The position numbers were made by a program, and so were the translations under genes. From assembly GCA_035280425.1 (NCBI GenBank), contig DATEFW010000044.1, positions 216,957-280,956 on the forward strand: a DNA stretch of 64,000 nucleotides, read 5' to 3'. Below, one piece after another: positions 8,723 through 16,491 of the stretch; the stretch's first letter is position 1; every line of letters begins with the position of its first letter. The notes under the pieces were generated by a model. It saw only the letters and a list, made by a program, of their open reading frames with translations, searched no databases and had not been told where the DNA came from. The stretch comes from QHXW01 sp035280425 (GTDB lineage: Bacteria > Acidobacteriota > Terriglobia > Bryobacterales > Bryobacteraceae).

Positions 8723-10051
8723 ATGCAACCCTCCGAACTCGCACGTCATATTGTCGCCACCCTGAAGTCCAAAGGCCGCCAGGCCTATTTCGTCGGAGGC
8801 TGCGTGCGCGATCTTCTGCTTGGCCTCGCTCCTAAAGATTACGACGTCTCGACCGACGCCCGTCCCGAAGAAATCACCGCGCTCTTTCCCGATTCCGGCC
8901 TCGTCGGCGCCCATTTCGGCGTCGTGCTCGTCCGCCAGGACGGCGCGCAGGTCGAGGTCGCCACCTTCCGCAGCGACCACGCCTATGTCGATGGCCGCCG
9001 TCCCGCCGGCGTGCATTTCGAAACCGATCCGCGCCAGGACGTCCTCCGCCGCGATTTCACCATCAACGCGCTGCTGCTTGATCCCGATCGCGGCGAGGTA
9101 CTCGATTTCGTCGGCGGCCGCGACGATCTCAAAAACGGCATTGTCCGCGCCATCGGCGATCCCGAAAAGCGCTTCCGCGAAGACCACCTCCGCCTGTTGC
9201 GCGCCGTGCGTTTCGCCGCGCGCTTCCGCTACCAAATCGAGCCCGCCACCCTGCAAGCCATCCAGCGCCTGCACGCGCTAATCGCCACCGTCTCGGCCGA
9301 GCGCATTCGCGACGAGCTTGCGCGCATCCTCACCGAAGGCAGCGCCCGCCGCGGTTTCGAGCTTCTGGATGAAACCGGCTTGCTGGCCGAAATCCTACCT
9401 GAGGTCGCTGCCATGAAAGGTGTCGCGCAGCCGCCCGAATTTCACCCCGAAGGCGACGTCTGGACCCACACGCTGCTGCTGCTCGAAAAACTCGATTCGC
9501 CCTCCGTTACTCTCGCGCTCGGCGCGCTGCTCCACGACGTCGGCAAGCCCCCCACTTTCCGCATCGCCGAACGCATCCGCTTCGATGGCCACGTCGAAAA
9601 AGGCGTCGCGATGGCGACGGGCATTCTAACGCGCCTGCGCTTCTCGAGCGACCAGATCCGCCAGGTCCTCGCCCTGATCGCCAATCACATGCGCTTCAAA
9701 GACGCGCCGCAGATGCGCGAGAGCACGCTGAAGCGTTTTTTGCGCCTCGAGAAATTCCCGGAGCATCTCGAATTGCACCGGATCGATTGCCTCTCGAGCC
9801 ACGGCAACCTCGAAAATTATGAGCTGATGCAGCGCAAGTTGGAAGAAATGCCTCCCGCCGCGTTGAAACCCACGCCCCTCCTCACCGGCGATGACTTAAT
9901 CGCCGACGGTTACCGGCCCGGCCCACAATTTTCGGAAATTCTCGCCGCCGTCGAAGACGCGCAGCTCGAAGGTAAGATCCAAACGCGCGACGAGGCGCTC
10001 TCGCTCGTCCGCTCCCGTTTCCACACGCCCGAAGGCCGCGCGACGCGATAA
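8723..10051 (+). CDS. cca: CCA tRNA nucleotidyltransferase
   Basis: A class II nucleotidyltransferase of 442 residues that adds or repairs the tRNA 3' CCA end. Motif A, GGCVRDLLLG, lies at about residues 25-34 and is followed by the catalytic Asp pair DYD (39-41). RRDFTINALLLDP and the basic DHLRLLRAVRFAARF follow in family order. The second half holds an HD domain (LLHDVGKPP) as in Escherichia coli CCA, which suggests phosphohydrolase activity in addition. The start at 8723 is chosen because homology begins there; an upstream in-frame start would give a basic, family-unlike extension overlapping pcm. Confidence 0.92.
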   Translation: MQPSELARHIVATLKSKGRQAYFVGGCVRDLLLGLAPKDYDVSTDARPEEITALFPDSGLVGAHFGVVLVRQDGAQVEVATFRSDHAYVDGRRPAGVHFETDPRQDVLRRDFTINALLLDPDRGEVLDFVGGRDDLKNGIVRAIGDPEKRFREDHLRLLRAVRFAARFRYQIEPATLQAIQRLHALIATVSAERIRDELARILTEGSARRGFELLDETGLLAEILPEVAAMKGVAQPPEFHPEGDVWTHTLLLLEKLDSPSVTLALGALLHDVGKPPTFRIAERIRFDGHVEKGVAMATGILTRLRFSSDQIRQVLALIANHMRFKDAPQMRESTLKRFLRLEKFPEHLELHRIDCLSSHGNLENYELMQRKLEEMPPAALKPTPLLTGDDLIADGYRPGPQFSEILAAVEDAQLEGKIQTRDEALSLVRSRFHTPEGRATR

Positions 10052-10145
10052 CAAACGGCGGCCTATCCGATGCATCACATGCGATGAAACAGGTGCAGCA
10101 CGATTGCAAACAGCACCATGAAAAGCGGCAGCGAAAGCAACACTG

Positions 10146-10175
10146 AAAAAAAACCGCTTCTCGTTTAAACGTGAA
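10146..10175 (-). terminator. possible rho-independent terminator of the bshB1 operon
   Basis: On the minus strand, an imperfect hairpin around the palindrome CGTTTAAACG (TTC and GAA pair outside one mismatch) is followed by GCGG and eight T. It lies 18-47 bases after the bshB1 stop, where the operon would end. The stem is weak, hence the moderate confidence. Confidence 0.4.
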
Positions 10176-10192
10176 TTGCACCCGGAAAGTCC

Positions 10193-10903
10193 TCAAATAC
10201 TCCGTCCTCCCAGCGCCACCACGTCTTCCACCAGCATCGTCTCTTTCACCACAAACGGCTCGCCGTATTTCACTCCCACCAGGTTTCCGTAAAACCGCGC
10301 GACCGCGCCTAGCCGCTCGCGAATCTCCTGCTCCTCCGGAAACAGCTCGCGGCCTTCCTCAACCGCGCCGTACTGCGAACGATAACTCAGCAGCGCCTTC
10401 ATGCGCCGCTCGAACTGCTGTGAAATGTCCACCACGAATGACGGCGTCACGTTGGCGTATATCGAAGCGTAAAGAATCTTGTCCGGCCGGTGCGGTTCCG
10501 AATAATCGTCGAGCTTCTTGAGCCCCGCCAGAAAGCATGCTTCGTAGCCCAGCTCCGCAGCGCGGTAATGATCCGGATGCCGCCCTTCCCAGTACGGCAG
10601 AATTACCACGCGCGGCCGCAGCTCGCGAATCTTTACCGCCAGCGACATCCGCGCCGCAATCGTATTCTCTAACCGCGCATCCGGGAACCGCATGTTCTCG
10701 CGATGCCCGGCCAGCATCACGCACGCCGCTTCCGCAGCCTCCTCGATCCGTTTCTCCGGCGTTCCGCGCGTCCCCATGTCGCCCGCCGTCAAATCGAGCA
10801 CTCCGGTGCGGTAGCCCTTTTCCGCCATCTTGATGAGCGTGCCGCCGCAGGTCTGCTCCACGTCGTCCGGATGCGCGGCGATCGCCAGAATGTCGAGGTT
10901 CAT
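10193..10903 (-). CDS. bshB1: bacillithiol biosynthesis deacetylase BshB1 (LmbE/PIG-L family)
   Basis: A 236-residue zinc deacetylase that removes the acetyl group from GlcNAc-malate in bacillithiol synthesis. Zinc ligands are visible as AHPDD (residues 10-14) and HPDH (109-112). The BshB1 subtype is supported by GDMGTRGTPEKR near residue 42 and by ILPYWEGRHPDHYRA. It is the last gene of a tight minus-strand operon and overlaps the glutaredoxin-like gene by 4 bases. BshA and BshC are not in the window. A DinB/YfiT protein at 24276-24800 is of the type that uses bacillithiol, which fits a bacillithiol-using host. Confidence 0.88.
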   Translation of the reverse strand: MNLDILAIAAHPDDVEQTCGGTLIKMAEKGYRTGVLDLTAGDMGTRGTPEKRIEEAAEAACVMLAGHRENMRFPDARLENTIAARMSLAVKIRELRPRVVILPYWEGRHPDHYRAAELGYEACFLAGLKKLDDYSEPHRPDKILYASIYANVTPSFVVDISQQFERRMKALLSYRSQYGAVEEGRELFPEEQEIRERLGAVARFYGNLVGVKYGEPFVVKETMLVEDVVALGGRSI

Positions 10904-11151
10904 GCGCGCGCCGCCAGCTTCTTCAACAGCTCATCGAGATTCACCCGGTACTTGAACGCCTTCCGCCCGTTGATCGCGATCACCGGCACCTCTTCGTTGT
11001 AGAGCGCCCGCAAATTGGCATCGGCATCGATATCGGATTCTTCGAGATCAAAATTCGCCCGCCGGCGCGCGGCTTCAATCACCCGCTTGGCCTCGTCGCA
11101 CAGGCAGCAGCCTCTGCGCGTATACAGCGTCACCTTCGGAACCGCAGTCAT
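10900..11151 (-). CDS. glutaredoxin-like protein (DUF836 type)
   Basis: An 83-residue thioredoxin-fold protein with an early CXXC pair at C15 and C18 in the sequence RGCCLCDEAK, and the cis-Pro region EVPVIAING. Its length and motifs match the small glutaredoxin-like DUF836 family. It is translationally coupled on both sides: a 1-base stop/start overlap with the rhomboid gene and a 4-base overlap with bshB1. The link to bshB1 suggests, but does not prove, a role in bacillithiol-linked disulfide exchange, analogous to a bacilliredoxin. The adjacent third Cys (C16) is unusual. Confidence 0.8.
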   Translation of the reverse strand: MTAVPKVTLYTRRGCCLCDEAKRVIEAARRRANFDLEESDIDADANLRALYNEEVPVIAINGRKAFKYRVNLDELLKKLAARA

Positions 11152-11819
11152 TACCAGCTAAGATCGCGCCGGCTTTGATATTTCTGCCGCGTCCCCATGA
11201 TGACCACCAGAATCATCCCCGCGATGAATCCGCCGACATGCGCGAAAAACGCCGTCCCTCCCTGCGAAACATGCGAGTAGCCAATCGTGCCGACACCGCT
11301 GAAAAGCTGGATGAAAAACCAGTAGAGCAGCATCAGGACCGCCGGAACATCCACCGTGGTGATGAAGAACAGGATGAACACCAGGGTCACGATGCGCGCA
11401 TGCGGAAACTTGATCAGATACGCGCCCATCACCCCCGCAATCGCGCCGCTCGCTCCCACCATCGGAAGCCGCGAGTCAAAGTTGAACAGCACCTGGGTCG
11501 CGGCCGCCGCCAGGCCGCACAGGATGTAAAACACCAGGTATTTCGCGTGCCCCAGCACGTCTTCCACGTTGTCGCCGAAAATCCATAGAAACCACATGTT
11601 CCCGATGATATGCAGCCAGCCGCCGTGCAAAAACATTGACGTAAGGAATGCCGAGGCGTGCAGCCGCGCCGGAATCAGCCCGTAATGCGCTATGAAGTAA
11701 TTGCGCGAGTAACCATCGAGCGTAAATTCGTGCAGGAACACGATCACGTTCACGATAATGATCAGGATCGTGACGACCGGACGCGAGTAGCTGGGCTGCG
11801 TGTCCCGGATTGGAAACAT
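11151..11819 (-). CDS. rhomboid family intramembrane serine protease
   Basis: A 222-residue six-helix membrane protease. The catalytic Ser lies in GASGAIAG (S124) and the catalytic His in FFAHVGGFIAG (H194). The supporting HGGWLHIIGNMWFLWIFG loop, with the oxyanion-stabilising His and Asn, is also intact. Other features are the first helix after SRPVVTILIIIVN and a short cytoplasmic tail. It directly follows the pfkB gene with no gap and shares one base with the glutaredoxin-like gene, so the four genes form one operon. The substrate is unknown. Confidence 0.92.
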   Translation of the reverse strand: MFPIRDTQPSYSRPVVTILIIIVNVIVFLHEFTLDGYSRNYFIAHYGLIPARLHASAFLTSMFLHGGWLHIIGNMWFLWIFGDNVEDVLGHAKYLVFYILCGLAAAATQVLFNFDSRLPMVGASGAIAGVMGAYLIKFPHARIVTLVFILFFITTVDVPAVLMLLYWFFIQLFSGVGTIGYSHVSQGGTAFFAHVGGFIAGMILVVIMGTRQKYQSRRDLSW

Positions 11820-12782
11820 CTAGTTGGCTCGTAGTGCGCTCGCGCTGCGGGTTTCAAAGTCGGGGTGCGATCGCCGCTCGGCCCGCGCCATCAGCGCCCG
11901 GGCTTCTTCCAGGCCGCGAATGCCGCCGCGCGCGCCCAGCGCCATGCAGTTAAGCGCCGCCATGGCGTTCGAAAATTCAAGTGCCTCCCGCATCGGCATG
12001 CTTTGCAACACAGCATAACAGAAGGCTCCGTGAAAAACGTCGCCTGCACCCGTGGTGTCAGTGCAGTTCACAACGAACGCCGGCGAGTAGAGAAACCGGC
12101 CCTCCACTAGCGCCAGCGCCCCGTGTGCCCCCAGGGTCATGGCCGCCACGCGCATCTTGTATTCTTTCTGGATCATCTCCAGTGCCTTGAACGGATCGCT
12201 CTCGTTGGTCCACTGCACGGGAAATTCCGAGCTCGCCACCAGGTAATCCACGTACGGCAGTACACGGTCGAACCCGTGATAGATCGTGTCCACGTCCACC
12301 GTCACCGGCATCCCCGCCTTGCGCGCGATCGCCGCCGCACGCTCCACCGCCGGCGTGTCGTGCCCGTCGATGTGCAGCAGCCGCGCGCACGTGATCTGTT
12401 CCGGCGTAATCTCCTCCGGCGCAATCCGCAATCCCTCCGGACGCCGCCACAGTACCGTGCGCTCGCCCGTCGCACGGTCAATCAGAATGTAAGCCGACTG
12501 GTTCGCGCACCCCCGCCTCACCTGCACGTGATCCAGATTGATCTTCGCCGCCCGCAGGCTCTCCATCTGGATGCGTCCGCGCTCGTCGTCCCCCACCGTG
12601 CCGATGTATTTCGTGCGCAACCCCAGGCGCGCGCACGTGACCATGGCGCTCGCCACCTGCCCGCCCGGACTCAGCATCTCTTCCTGATACGGCGCCTTCC
12701 CCGCGTACGCAGGAAAATGCGGCACCAGCAGCAGCGTGTCGGTGGCGTTCAGCCCCACGCCCACGACATCAAATTCGGGCAT
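11820..12782 (-). CDS. PfkB family carbohydrate kinase
   Basis: A 320-residue ribokinase-fold sugar or nucleoside kinase. The N-terminal PfkB signature is SPGGQVASAMVTCARLG and the C-terminal one is DTTGAGDVFHGAFCYAVL, which contains the catalytic Asp and anion hole. The start at 12782 (MPEFD) is favoured over an upstream in-frame ATG at 12854, because family homology begins at FDVVGVG and a TACAAT box lies exactly 6 bases before it. It is the first gene of the operon with rhomboid, glutaredoxin and bshB1. The sugar substrate cannot be called. Confidence 0.88.
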   Translation of the reverse strand: MPEFDVVGVGLNATDTLLLVPHFPAYAGKAPYQEEMLSPGGQVASAMVTCARLGLRTKYIGTVGDDERGRIQMESLRAAKINLDHVQVRRGCANQSAYILIDRATGERTVLWRRPEGLRIAPEEITPEQITCARLLHIDGHDTPAVERAAAIARKAGMPVTVDVDTIYHGFDRVLPYVDYLVASSEFPVQWTNESDPFKALEMIQKEYKMRVAAMTLGAHGALALVEGRFLYSPAFVVNCTDTTGAGDVFHGAFCYAVLQSMPMREALEFSNAMAALNCMALGARGGIRGLEEARALMARAERRSHPDFETRSASALRAN

Positions 12783-12788
12783 GTCTTG

Positions 12789-12794
12789 ATTGTA
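12789..12794 (-). promoter_or_regulatory. -10 box (TACAAT), leaderless arrangement, pfkB operon
   Basis: TACAAT on the minus strand with six bases to the ATG at 12782. Transcription would begin on or next to the start codon. No ribosome-binding site is visible, which fits a leaderless mRNA. Confidence 0.5.
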
Positions 12795-12891
12795 AAGGTA
12801 CGCCGCCCGCTTCCGCCGCTTCCCCGCACAACGCGCCCACGTAACCAACTTCACGCCGCTCGCGTCTTAAGCCTCTCCTGGAGGAACCGGT

Positions 12892-13305
12892 ATCGCCGCG
12901 CGCGCCAAAACAAGACTGAAGCAGAGCCTGACTTTTCTGCTCGTCACGCTGCTCGCCGCGCCGGTGTATCTGCATAGCGCGGAAAACAAGAACGAGCACG
13001 CCGATGACGACGAGCCGGTTTACTCTCTCTCCCGCGATATCACACCGCCCCGCGTAACCCGCCAGGTCGACCCTCAGTATTCTCCCGGCAGCCGCGGGCT
13101 CCGCATCAAAGGTTCGGTCCTGGTCGAGACCGTCGTCAGCTCGCACGGCGCCCCGCGAAACACCCGTGTGGTCCGCGGCCTCGATCACGATATCGACGCC
13201 GCCGTGGTGGCGGCGGTGAAACAGTGGCTCTTCGCGCCCGCACGCAAAGACGGCAAGCCCGTAGCCGTCCGCGTGCAAATCGAAATCCAATTCCACTCGA
13301 TGTAA
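12892..13305 (+). CDS. TonB C-terminal domain protein, likely ATC start
   Basis: A small exported protein of about 137 residues with a TonB-type C-terminal domain: PPRVTRQVDPQYSPGSRG, then IKGSVLVETVVSSHGAPRNT and a final AVVAAVKQWLFAPARKDGKP. The first canonical start in frame is GTG at 12964, which would cut off an obvious signal peptide (LKQSLTFLLVTLLAAPVYL). Upstream, a strong GGAGG at 12880-12884 stands 7 bases before an in-frame ATC at 12892, and no ATG, GTG or TTG follows before the signal peptide. I therefore place the start at this near-cognate codon. It lacks a long Pro-rich linker, so it may be a periplasmic adaptor. Its end is duplicated as a fragment at 16372-16491. Confidence 0.7.
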   Translation: MAARAKTRLKQSLTFLLVTLLAAPVYLHSAENKNEHADDDEPVYSLSRDITPPRVTRQVDPQYSPGSRGLRIKGSVLVETVVSSHGAPRNTRVVRGLDHDIDAAVVAAVKQWLFAPARKDGKPVAVRVQIEIQFHSM

Positions 13306-13424
13306 TCCGCGCTGCCGTGCAACTGTCCCCTGAGGCCCCGCCAGAACCACAATCTCGATTGGCGGAGGTCCTTTCGCGATCAAAGCCTTTTTCGGAACAG
13401 CGTCCGCCGCGTCATGGAATGGGA

Positions 13425-13880
13425 CTAGTGCGCATCGCGTGCTTTCTCTTCCCAAAGCTCTAGGGGATTGCCCTCAGGGTCCGACAGGTGAGCGAATCGG
13501 CCGTATGGATAATCTTTCTGGTCGACCTCAACTGCGATCCCGGCCGCGCGTAACTGCGCCACCATCGCATCCAGGTTTCGAACGCGAAAATTCACCATCC
13601 ACTGCTTGGCGGCGTTGCCAAAGTAGGTGGTCTTCTCCGGAAACGGCTGAAACGCGCACGTGCCGGCCTCTTGCCGCCATGGCAAATCGCCGGCGCCCGA
13701 GGGAACAAGACCCACGCCAAGATGATCCGCGTACCACTTGGCGAGAATTTTTGGCTCCTTCGCCCTGAAGAAAAGACCTCCAATGCCGGTCACCTTTTCC
13801 ATATCCGCCCCCTCCGATCTCGTTGCTGCCGCCGCACCGGCGGCTCCAAGAAAAACGCGCCTCGTAGTTTCGGTCGACAT
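13425..13880 (-). CDS. VOC family (glyoxalase-like) protein with Tat-type signal
   Basis: A 151-residue protein. The N-terminus MSTETTRRVFLGAAGAAAAT has a twin-arginine motif (TRRVFLG) and a short hydrophobic stretch, so export by Tat is likely. The rest is one vicinal-oxygen-chelate domain: VTGIGGLFFRAKEPKILAKW, GLVPSGAG, then VRNLDAMVAQLRAAGI and the terminal LSDPEGNPLELWEEK, with the metal-ligand Glu. The substrate is unknown. A TACAAT about 24 bases upstream and a G-rich ribosome-binding region give a normal leader here. Confidence 0.82.
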   Translation of the reverse strand: MSTETTRRVFLGAAGAAAATRSEGADMEKVTGIGGLFFRAKEPKILAKWYADHLGVGLVPSGAGDLPWRQEAGTCAFQPFPEKTTYFGNAAKQWMVNFRVRNLDAMVAQLRAAGIAVEVDQKDYPYGRFAHLSDPEGNPLELWEEKARDAH

Positions 13881-14165
13881 GGCAGCCCCCCGTCACGGTG
13901 ATTGTACAAGAGATTTTTAATCGTGGCTCCACCCGCCTTCCCAATAAACTCACCCGAACTCCGGCCGGGCCGGCGGCCATATCATACCCGCGCATCCGCC
14001 CGTTCTGCAGCAAATTGACGGAGTCAGTGTCACCGTGCACGGCACCTGGTTCGGGCTCTGAATTCGTGCTACACTTGAAGTGCCTTTTGATAGTCCCGCC
14101 AGAGCTTGGCTGTCCTGATCTGCCTCGTCTTGCCCGCACAATTGAAAGACAGAAAGAGTTTAAAA

Positions 14166-14489
14166 GTGAAGAATATTTTTGTAGGCAATCTGGATTTCGG
14201 AGCTACCGATTCGTCGCTTCGTGCCATGTTCGAGCGGTATGGAACCGTGGATCGCGTCAATATGGTGACGGATCGCGATACCGGCCGCTTCCGCGGCTTT
14301 GCGTTTGTCGAAATGAGCAATACCGAAGAGGCCGATCGGGCCATCGCCGGCCTGAACGGCGCGGATTTCGAAGGCCGCGCAATGAACGTCAATGAAGCTC
14401 GCCCCAAGCCCCAGGGCGGCGGCCGCGGCAGCGGCGGCCGCGGGAACGGTGGCGGTTACGCGCGTCAACGGCGCGAGCCGCGCTGGTAA
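14166..14489 (+). CDS. RRM-domain RNA-binding protein with Gly-rich tail
   Basis: A 107-residue single-RRM protein like the cyanobacterial Rbp proteins. RNP2 is NIFVGNL at the N-terminus and RNP1 is RGFAFVEM near residue 47. The tail after EARPKPQ is rich in Gly and Arg (RGSGGRGNGGGY), as in glycine-rich RNA-binding proteins. The GTG at 14166 is chosen because the domain starts immediately after it; the upstream in-frame part has no family features. A gene-free stretch of 285 bases lies ahead and may hold a long 5' leader, which is common for cold-induced RRM genes, but no element is recognisable. Confidence 0.88.
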   Translation: MKNIFVGNLDFGATDSSLRAMFERYGTVDRVNMVTDRDTGRFRGFAFVEMSNTEEADRAIAGLNGADFEGRAMNVNEARPKPQGGGRGSGGRGNGGGYARQRREPRW

Positions 14490-14624
14490 AAACGCTTCCA
14501 GGCAGCGGTCGTCCATCCGGGACGGCCGCACCACAACAACCGAAAGCGCTGCGGAATCTGACCCCGCAGCACTTCTATCGACCGTAGGTTGAGGCGATCC
14601 TCGATCGCCCGGAAGGGAGATTTC

Positions 14625-14984
14625 GTGGAGATCCGGTATGTCGGCTTTGACCAGACACAGAACTGTCGCGTGTATCGGTTCGATGTCCGCGCTGGCGGAG
14701 GGACGACGAAGGAAGTCTCGATCACGGCGGACATGGCAGTTTTCCGCAACCATAGCGTCGGCATTCAGGAAGGCCCCGTCCTTTCCGCCAAAAAATTGAG
14801 CACCGACCTGGAACGAGGCTGGGAGGGCGATCACCAACTGACCGATGACGATGTGCGCGCCTACGCCGATGCCAAAGCGCTCGCCGACTCCCAACGCGTC
14901 AGTGCCCGCAGGGCGCCCCGCCGCCAGCCCGAAGTACACGCGGAAACGCCACAGAAGTCGCCCTGGCGCAACTTTGGTATCTGA
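14625..14984 (+). CDS. hypothetical protein
   Basis: A 119-residue soluble protein with no recognised domain. The first 65 residues look beta-rich (IRYVGFDQTQNCRVYRFDV, then TTKEVSITADMAVFR), while the tail is basic and rich in Arg and Pro (SARRAPRRQPE). The GTG at 14625 has a GGGAGA 5 bases ahead; a TTG at 14589 is an alternative. It lies between the RRM gene and a VOC gene on the same strand, without overlap. No function is proposed. Confidence 0.5.
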   Translation: MEIRYVGFDQTQNCRVYRFDVRAGGGTTKEVSITADMAVFRNHSVGIQEGPVLSAKKLSTDLERGWEGDHQLTDDDVRAYADAKALADSQRVSARRAPRRQPEVHAETPQKSPWRNFGI

Positions 14985-15040
14985 CGTGGGAAATGCCTTC
15001 CGCACGGCGCACTGACCCGCAGAACATCCATACGCGCTCC

Positions 15041-15412
15041 ATGATCCGTCAGATCGCGCCGCAGTTCTTTACCACCGACATTCCCGGCACGCTCGCCTAT
15101 TACAAAAACAAGCTCGGCTTCGAATGTCTCGGTACGTGGCAGGATCCGCCGCAATACGCCATCGTGGCCCGCGACCAGCATCGCATTCACTTCCGCTGCG
15201 CCCCTCCGCCTACATCCAATCCCGACAAATATGCCGACGAACTGCTCGACGCATATCTCATGGTCGAAGATGCCGGCGCCCTTTATGCCGAGTATGCCGC
15301 TAACGGCGTCGAGTTCACCCGCGAACTCGCCGACACGCCCTGGCAGACGCGCGAGTTCGTGGTGAAGGATTGCGACGGCCGCCTGCTGGCCTTCGGCACG
15401 AACGTGCGTTGA
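15041..15412 (+). CDS. VOC family protein (bleomycin-resistance/glyoxalase type)
   Basis: A 123-residue single VOC domain without signal peptide. Motifs in order are IAPQFFTTDIPGTLAYYKNK, LGFECLGTWQDPPQYAIV, the RIHFRCA strand and the terminal EFVVKDCDGRLLAFGTNV, with conserved His and Glu positions typical of the metal-binding fold. The ATG at 15041 is where homology begins; an earlier ATG at 14993 would add an Arg/Asp-rich tail. The second half of this gene is repeated as a decayed copy 0.9 kb downstream (16116-16316). Confidence 0.83.
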   Translation: MIRQIAPQFFTTDIPGTLAYYKNKLGFECLGTWQDPPQYAIVARDQHRIHFRCAPPPTSNPDKYADELLDAYLMVEDAGALYAEYAANGVEFTRELADTPWQTREFVVKDCDGRLLAFGTNVR

Positions 15413-15488
15413 TTTCTTACGGACGATCCGCTCGGCCATGCCACATCCGAGCATCGCGATCTCAATTTACATCCAGGCGCAAAAGGCG

Positions 15489-15494
15489 GACAAT
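15489..15494 (+). promoter_or_regulatory. -10 box (GACAAT), leaderless arrangement
   Basis: GACAAT stands 6 bases before the ATG at 15501, the same geometry as at several other genes in the window. Confidence 0.35.
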
Positions 15495-15500
15495 CCCAGT

Positions 15501-16067
15501 ATGAAAGCGACGCCGGATGCGCGTGCCGGACTAAAAAGCACACAGGAGACCGTTCAGACAGCGCTTCTGGTCATCGTTACTTTCGTCGGTACGTGGCTGG
15601 CGCTTTACCGCGTTCCATGGCAAGTGTCCGCCGACCCATGCGTGATTGCCGCGGCTGGTTCAGGGGTGGTTGTCACCTGCCTGTGGCTGACGCGATGGCG
15701 GGGATTGGCGATCTTTGAACGAAATTTGCTCGCAGGGTTCCTCGTGGCCATGCCGCTTGTCTACGTGGCGCGTTACCTGTTCGCCTCCGCCAGCAGTGCG
15801 CCGAGCTACTGGCTTTGGGTAGAGATTCTGGGCACAGCCATTTTTGTCGCTCTTGCCGTGCTCGGTGTGAAGCGCTCGCCCTGGTTCCTTGCCATCGGAA
15901 TGGCGCTCCACGGCTTAACCTGGGATAGCTGGCACTACCGGAACTCGACTTACATCCCGGACTGGTACGTCATTGCCTGCCTGGCGGTGGACCTCGCCTT
16001 CGCCGCATACATGGTCGCGCGCGTCCCCGCGTATCAGAGAGCATCGCGCATGGAAACGGAGAATTAG
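15501..16067 (+). CDS. hypothetical multi-pass membrane protein
   Basis: A 188-residue protein with about six hydrophobic segments, such as ALLVIVTFVGTWLALY, CVIAAAGSGVVVTCLWL, NLLAGFLVAMPLVYVA, ILGTAIFVALAVLGV and VIACLAVDLAFAAYMV. Between the last two lies a conserved-looking HGLTWDSWHYRNSTYIPDWY, rich in His and Trp. I do not recognise a family. It stands between a VOC gene and the decayed second half-copy of that gene, so a small duplication has taken place around it. Confidence 0.65.
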   Translation: MKATPDARAGLKSTQETVQTALLVIVTFVGTWLALYRVPWQVSADPCVIAAAGSGVVVTCLWLTRWRGLAIFERNLLAGFLVAMPLVYVARYLFASASSAPSYWLWVEILGTAIFVALAVLGVKRSPWFLAIGMALHGLTWDSWHYRNSTYIPDWYVIACLAVDLAFAAYMVARVPAYQRASRMETEN

Positions 16068-16115
16068 CACACAAGGGCGCTGCGGGATCGCACGTATCCC
16101 GCACTCTTCAATCGC

Positions 16116-16316
16116 CGCTGCGCCAAACCGCCCACATCCAATCCGGACAAATATGCCGACGAACTGCTCGACGCATATCTCATCGTGGAAGATGCCGGCG
16201 CGCATTACGCCGCCAACGGCGTCGGCGTCACCCGCGAACTCGCCAACGTGCCCCGGCACTCGCGAGAGTTCGTGGTGAAGGATTGCGACGGCCGCCTGCT
16301 GGCCTTCGGCACGAAT
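16116..16316 (+). pseudogene. decayed second half of a VOC gene (duplicate of 15041-15412)
   Basis: This stretch encodes, without a start codon, the second half of the upstream VOC protein: NPDKYADELLDAYLIVEDAG through DCDGRLLAFGTN. Nucleotide identity to 15194-15406 is high by eye, with one in-frame 6-base deletion and scattered changes. The first half is missing and the original stop has been lost, so the frame runs on into unrelated sequence. Confidence 0.8.
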
Positions 16317-16371
16317 TTTGTAGTCGGTTCTATGGTCCATGTCGTTGCGGCGGATTACGCGCCGTTGTCGA

Positions 16372-16491
16372 GGCCTGAACCACGATATCGACAACTCCGT
16401 AGTGGCAGCCGTGAAGCAGCATCTCTTTGCGCCCGAACGCCAAGACGGCAAGCGTCTGCCGCTAGATACCGTCGAGTGCGTGCCCATCTGA
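16372..16491 (+). pseudogene. decayed 3' end of a TonB-C gene (duplicate of 12892-13305)
   Basis: A short stretch reads GLNHDIDNSVVAAVKQHLF, then APERQDGK, and stops at TGA 16489-16491. It matches the end of the TonB-C gene (GLDHDIDAAVVAAVKQWLF, APARKDGK) at both protein and DNA level from 13177 on. Only this tail is left. The fragment overlaps the last bases of the oppositely oriented nucleosidase-fusion gene. Confidence 0.75.

Noticed and set aside
10064..10150. Possible 22-residue membrane peptide on the minus strand (VLLSLPLFMVLFAIVLHLF)
   Set aside because: No ribosome-binding site or conservation evidence; overlaps the likely terminator of the bshB1 operon.
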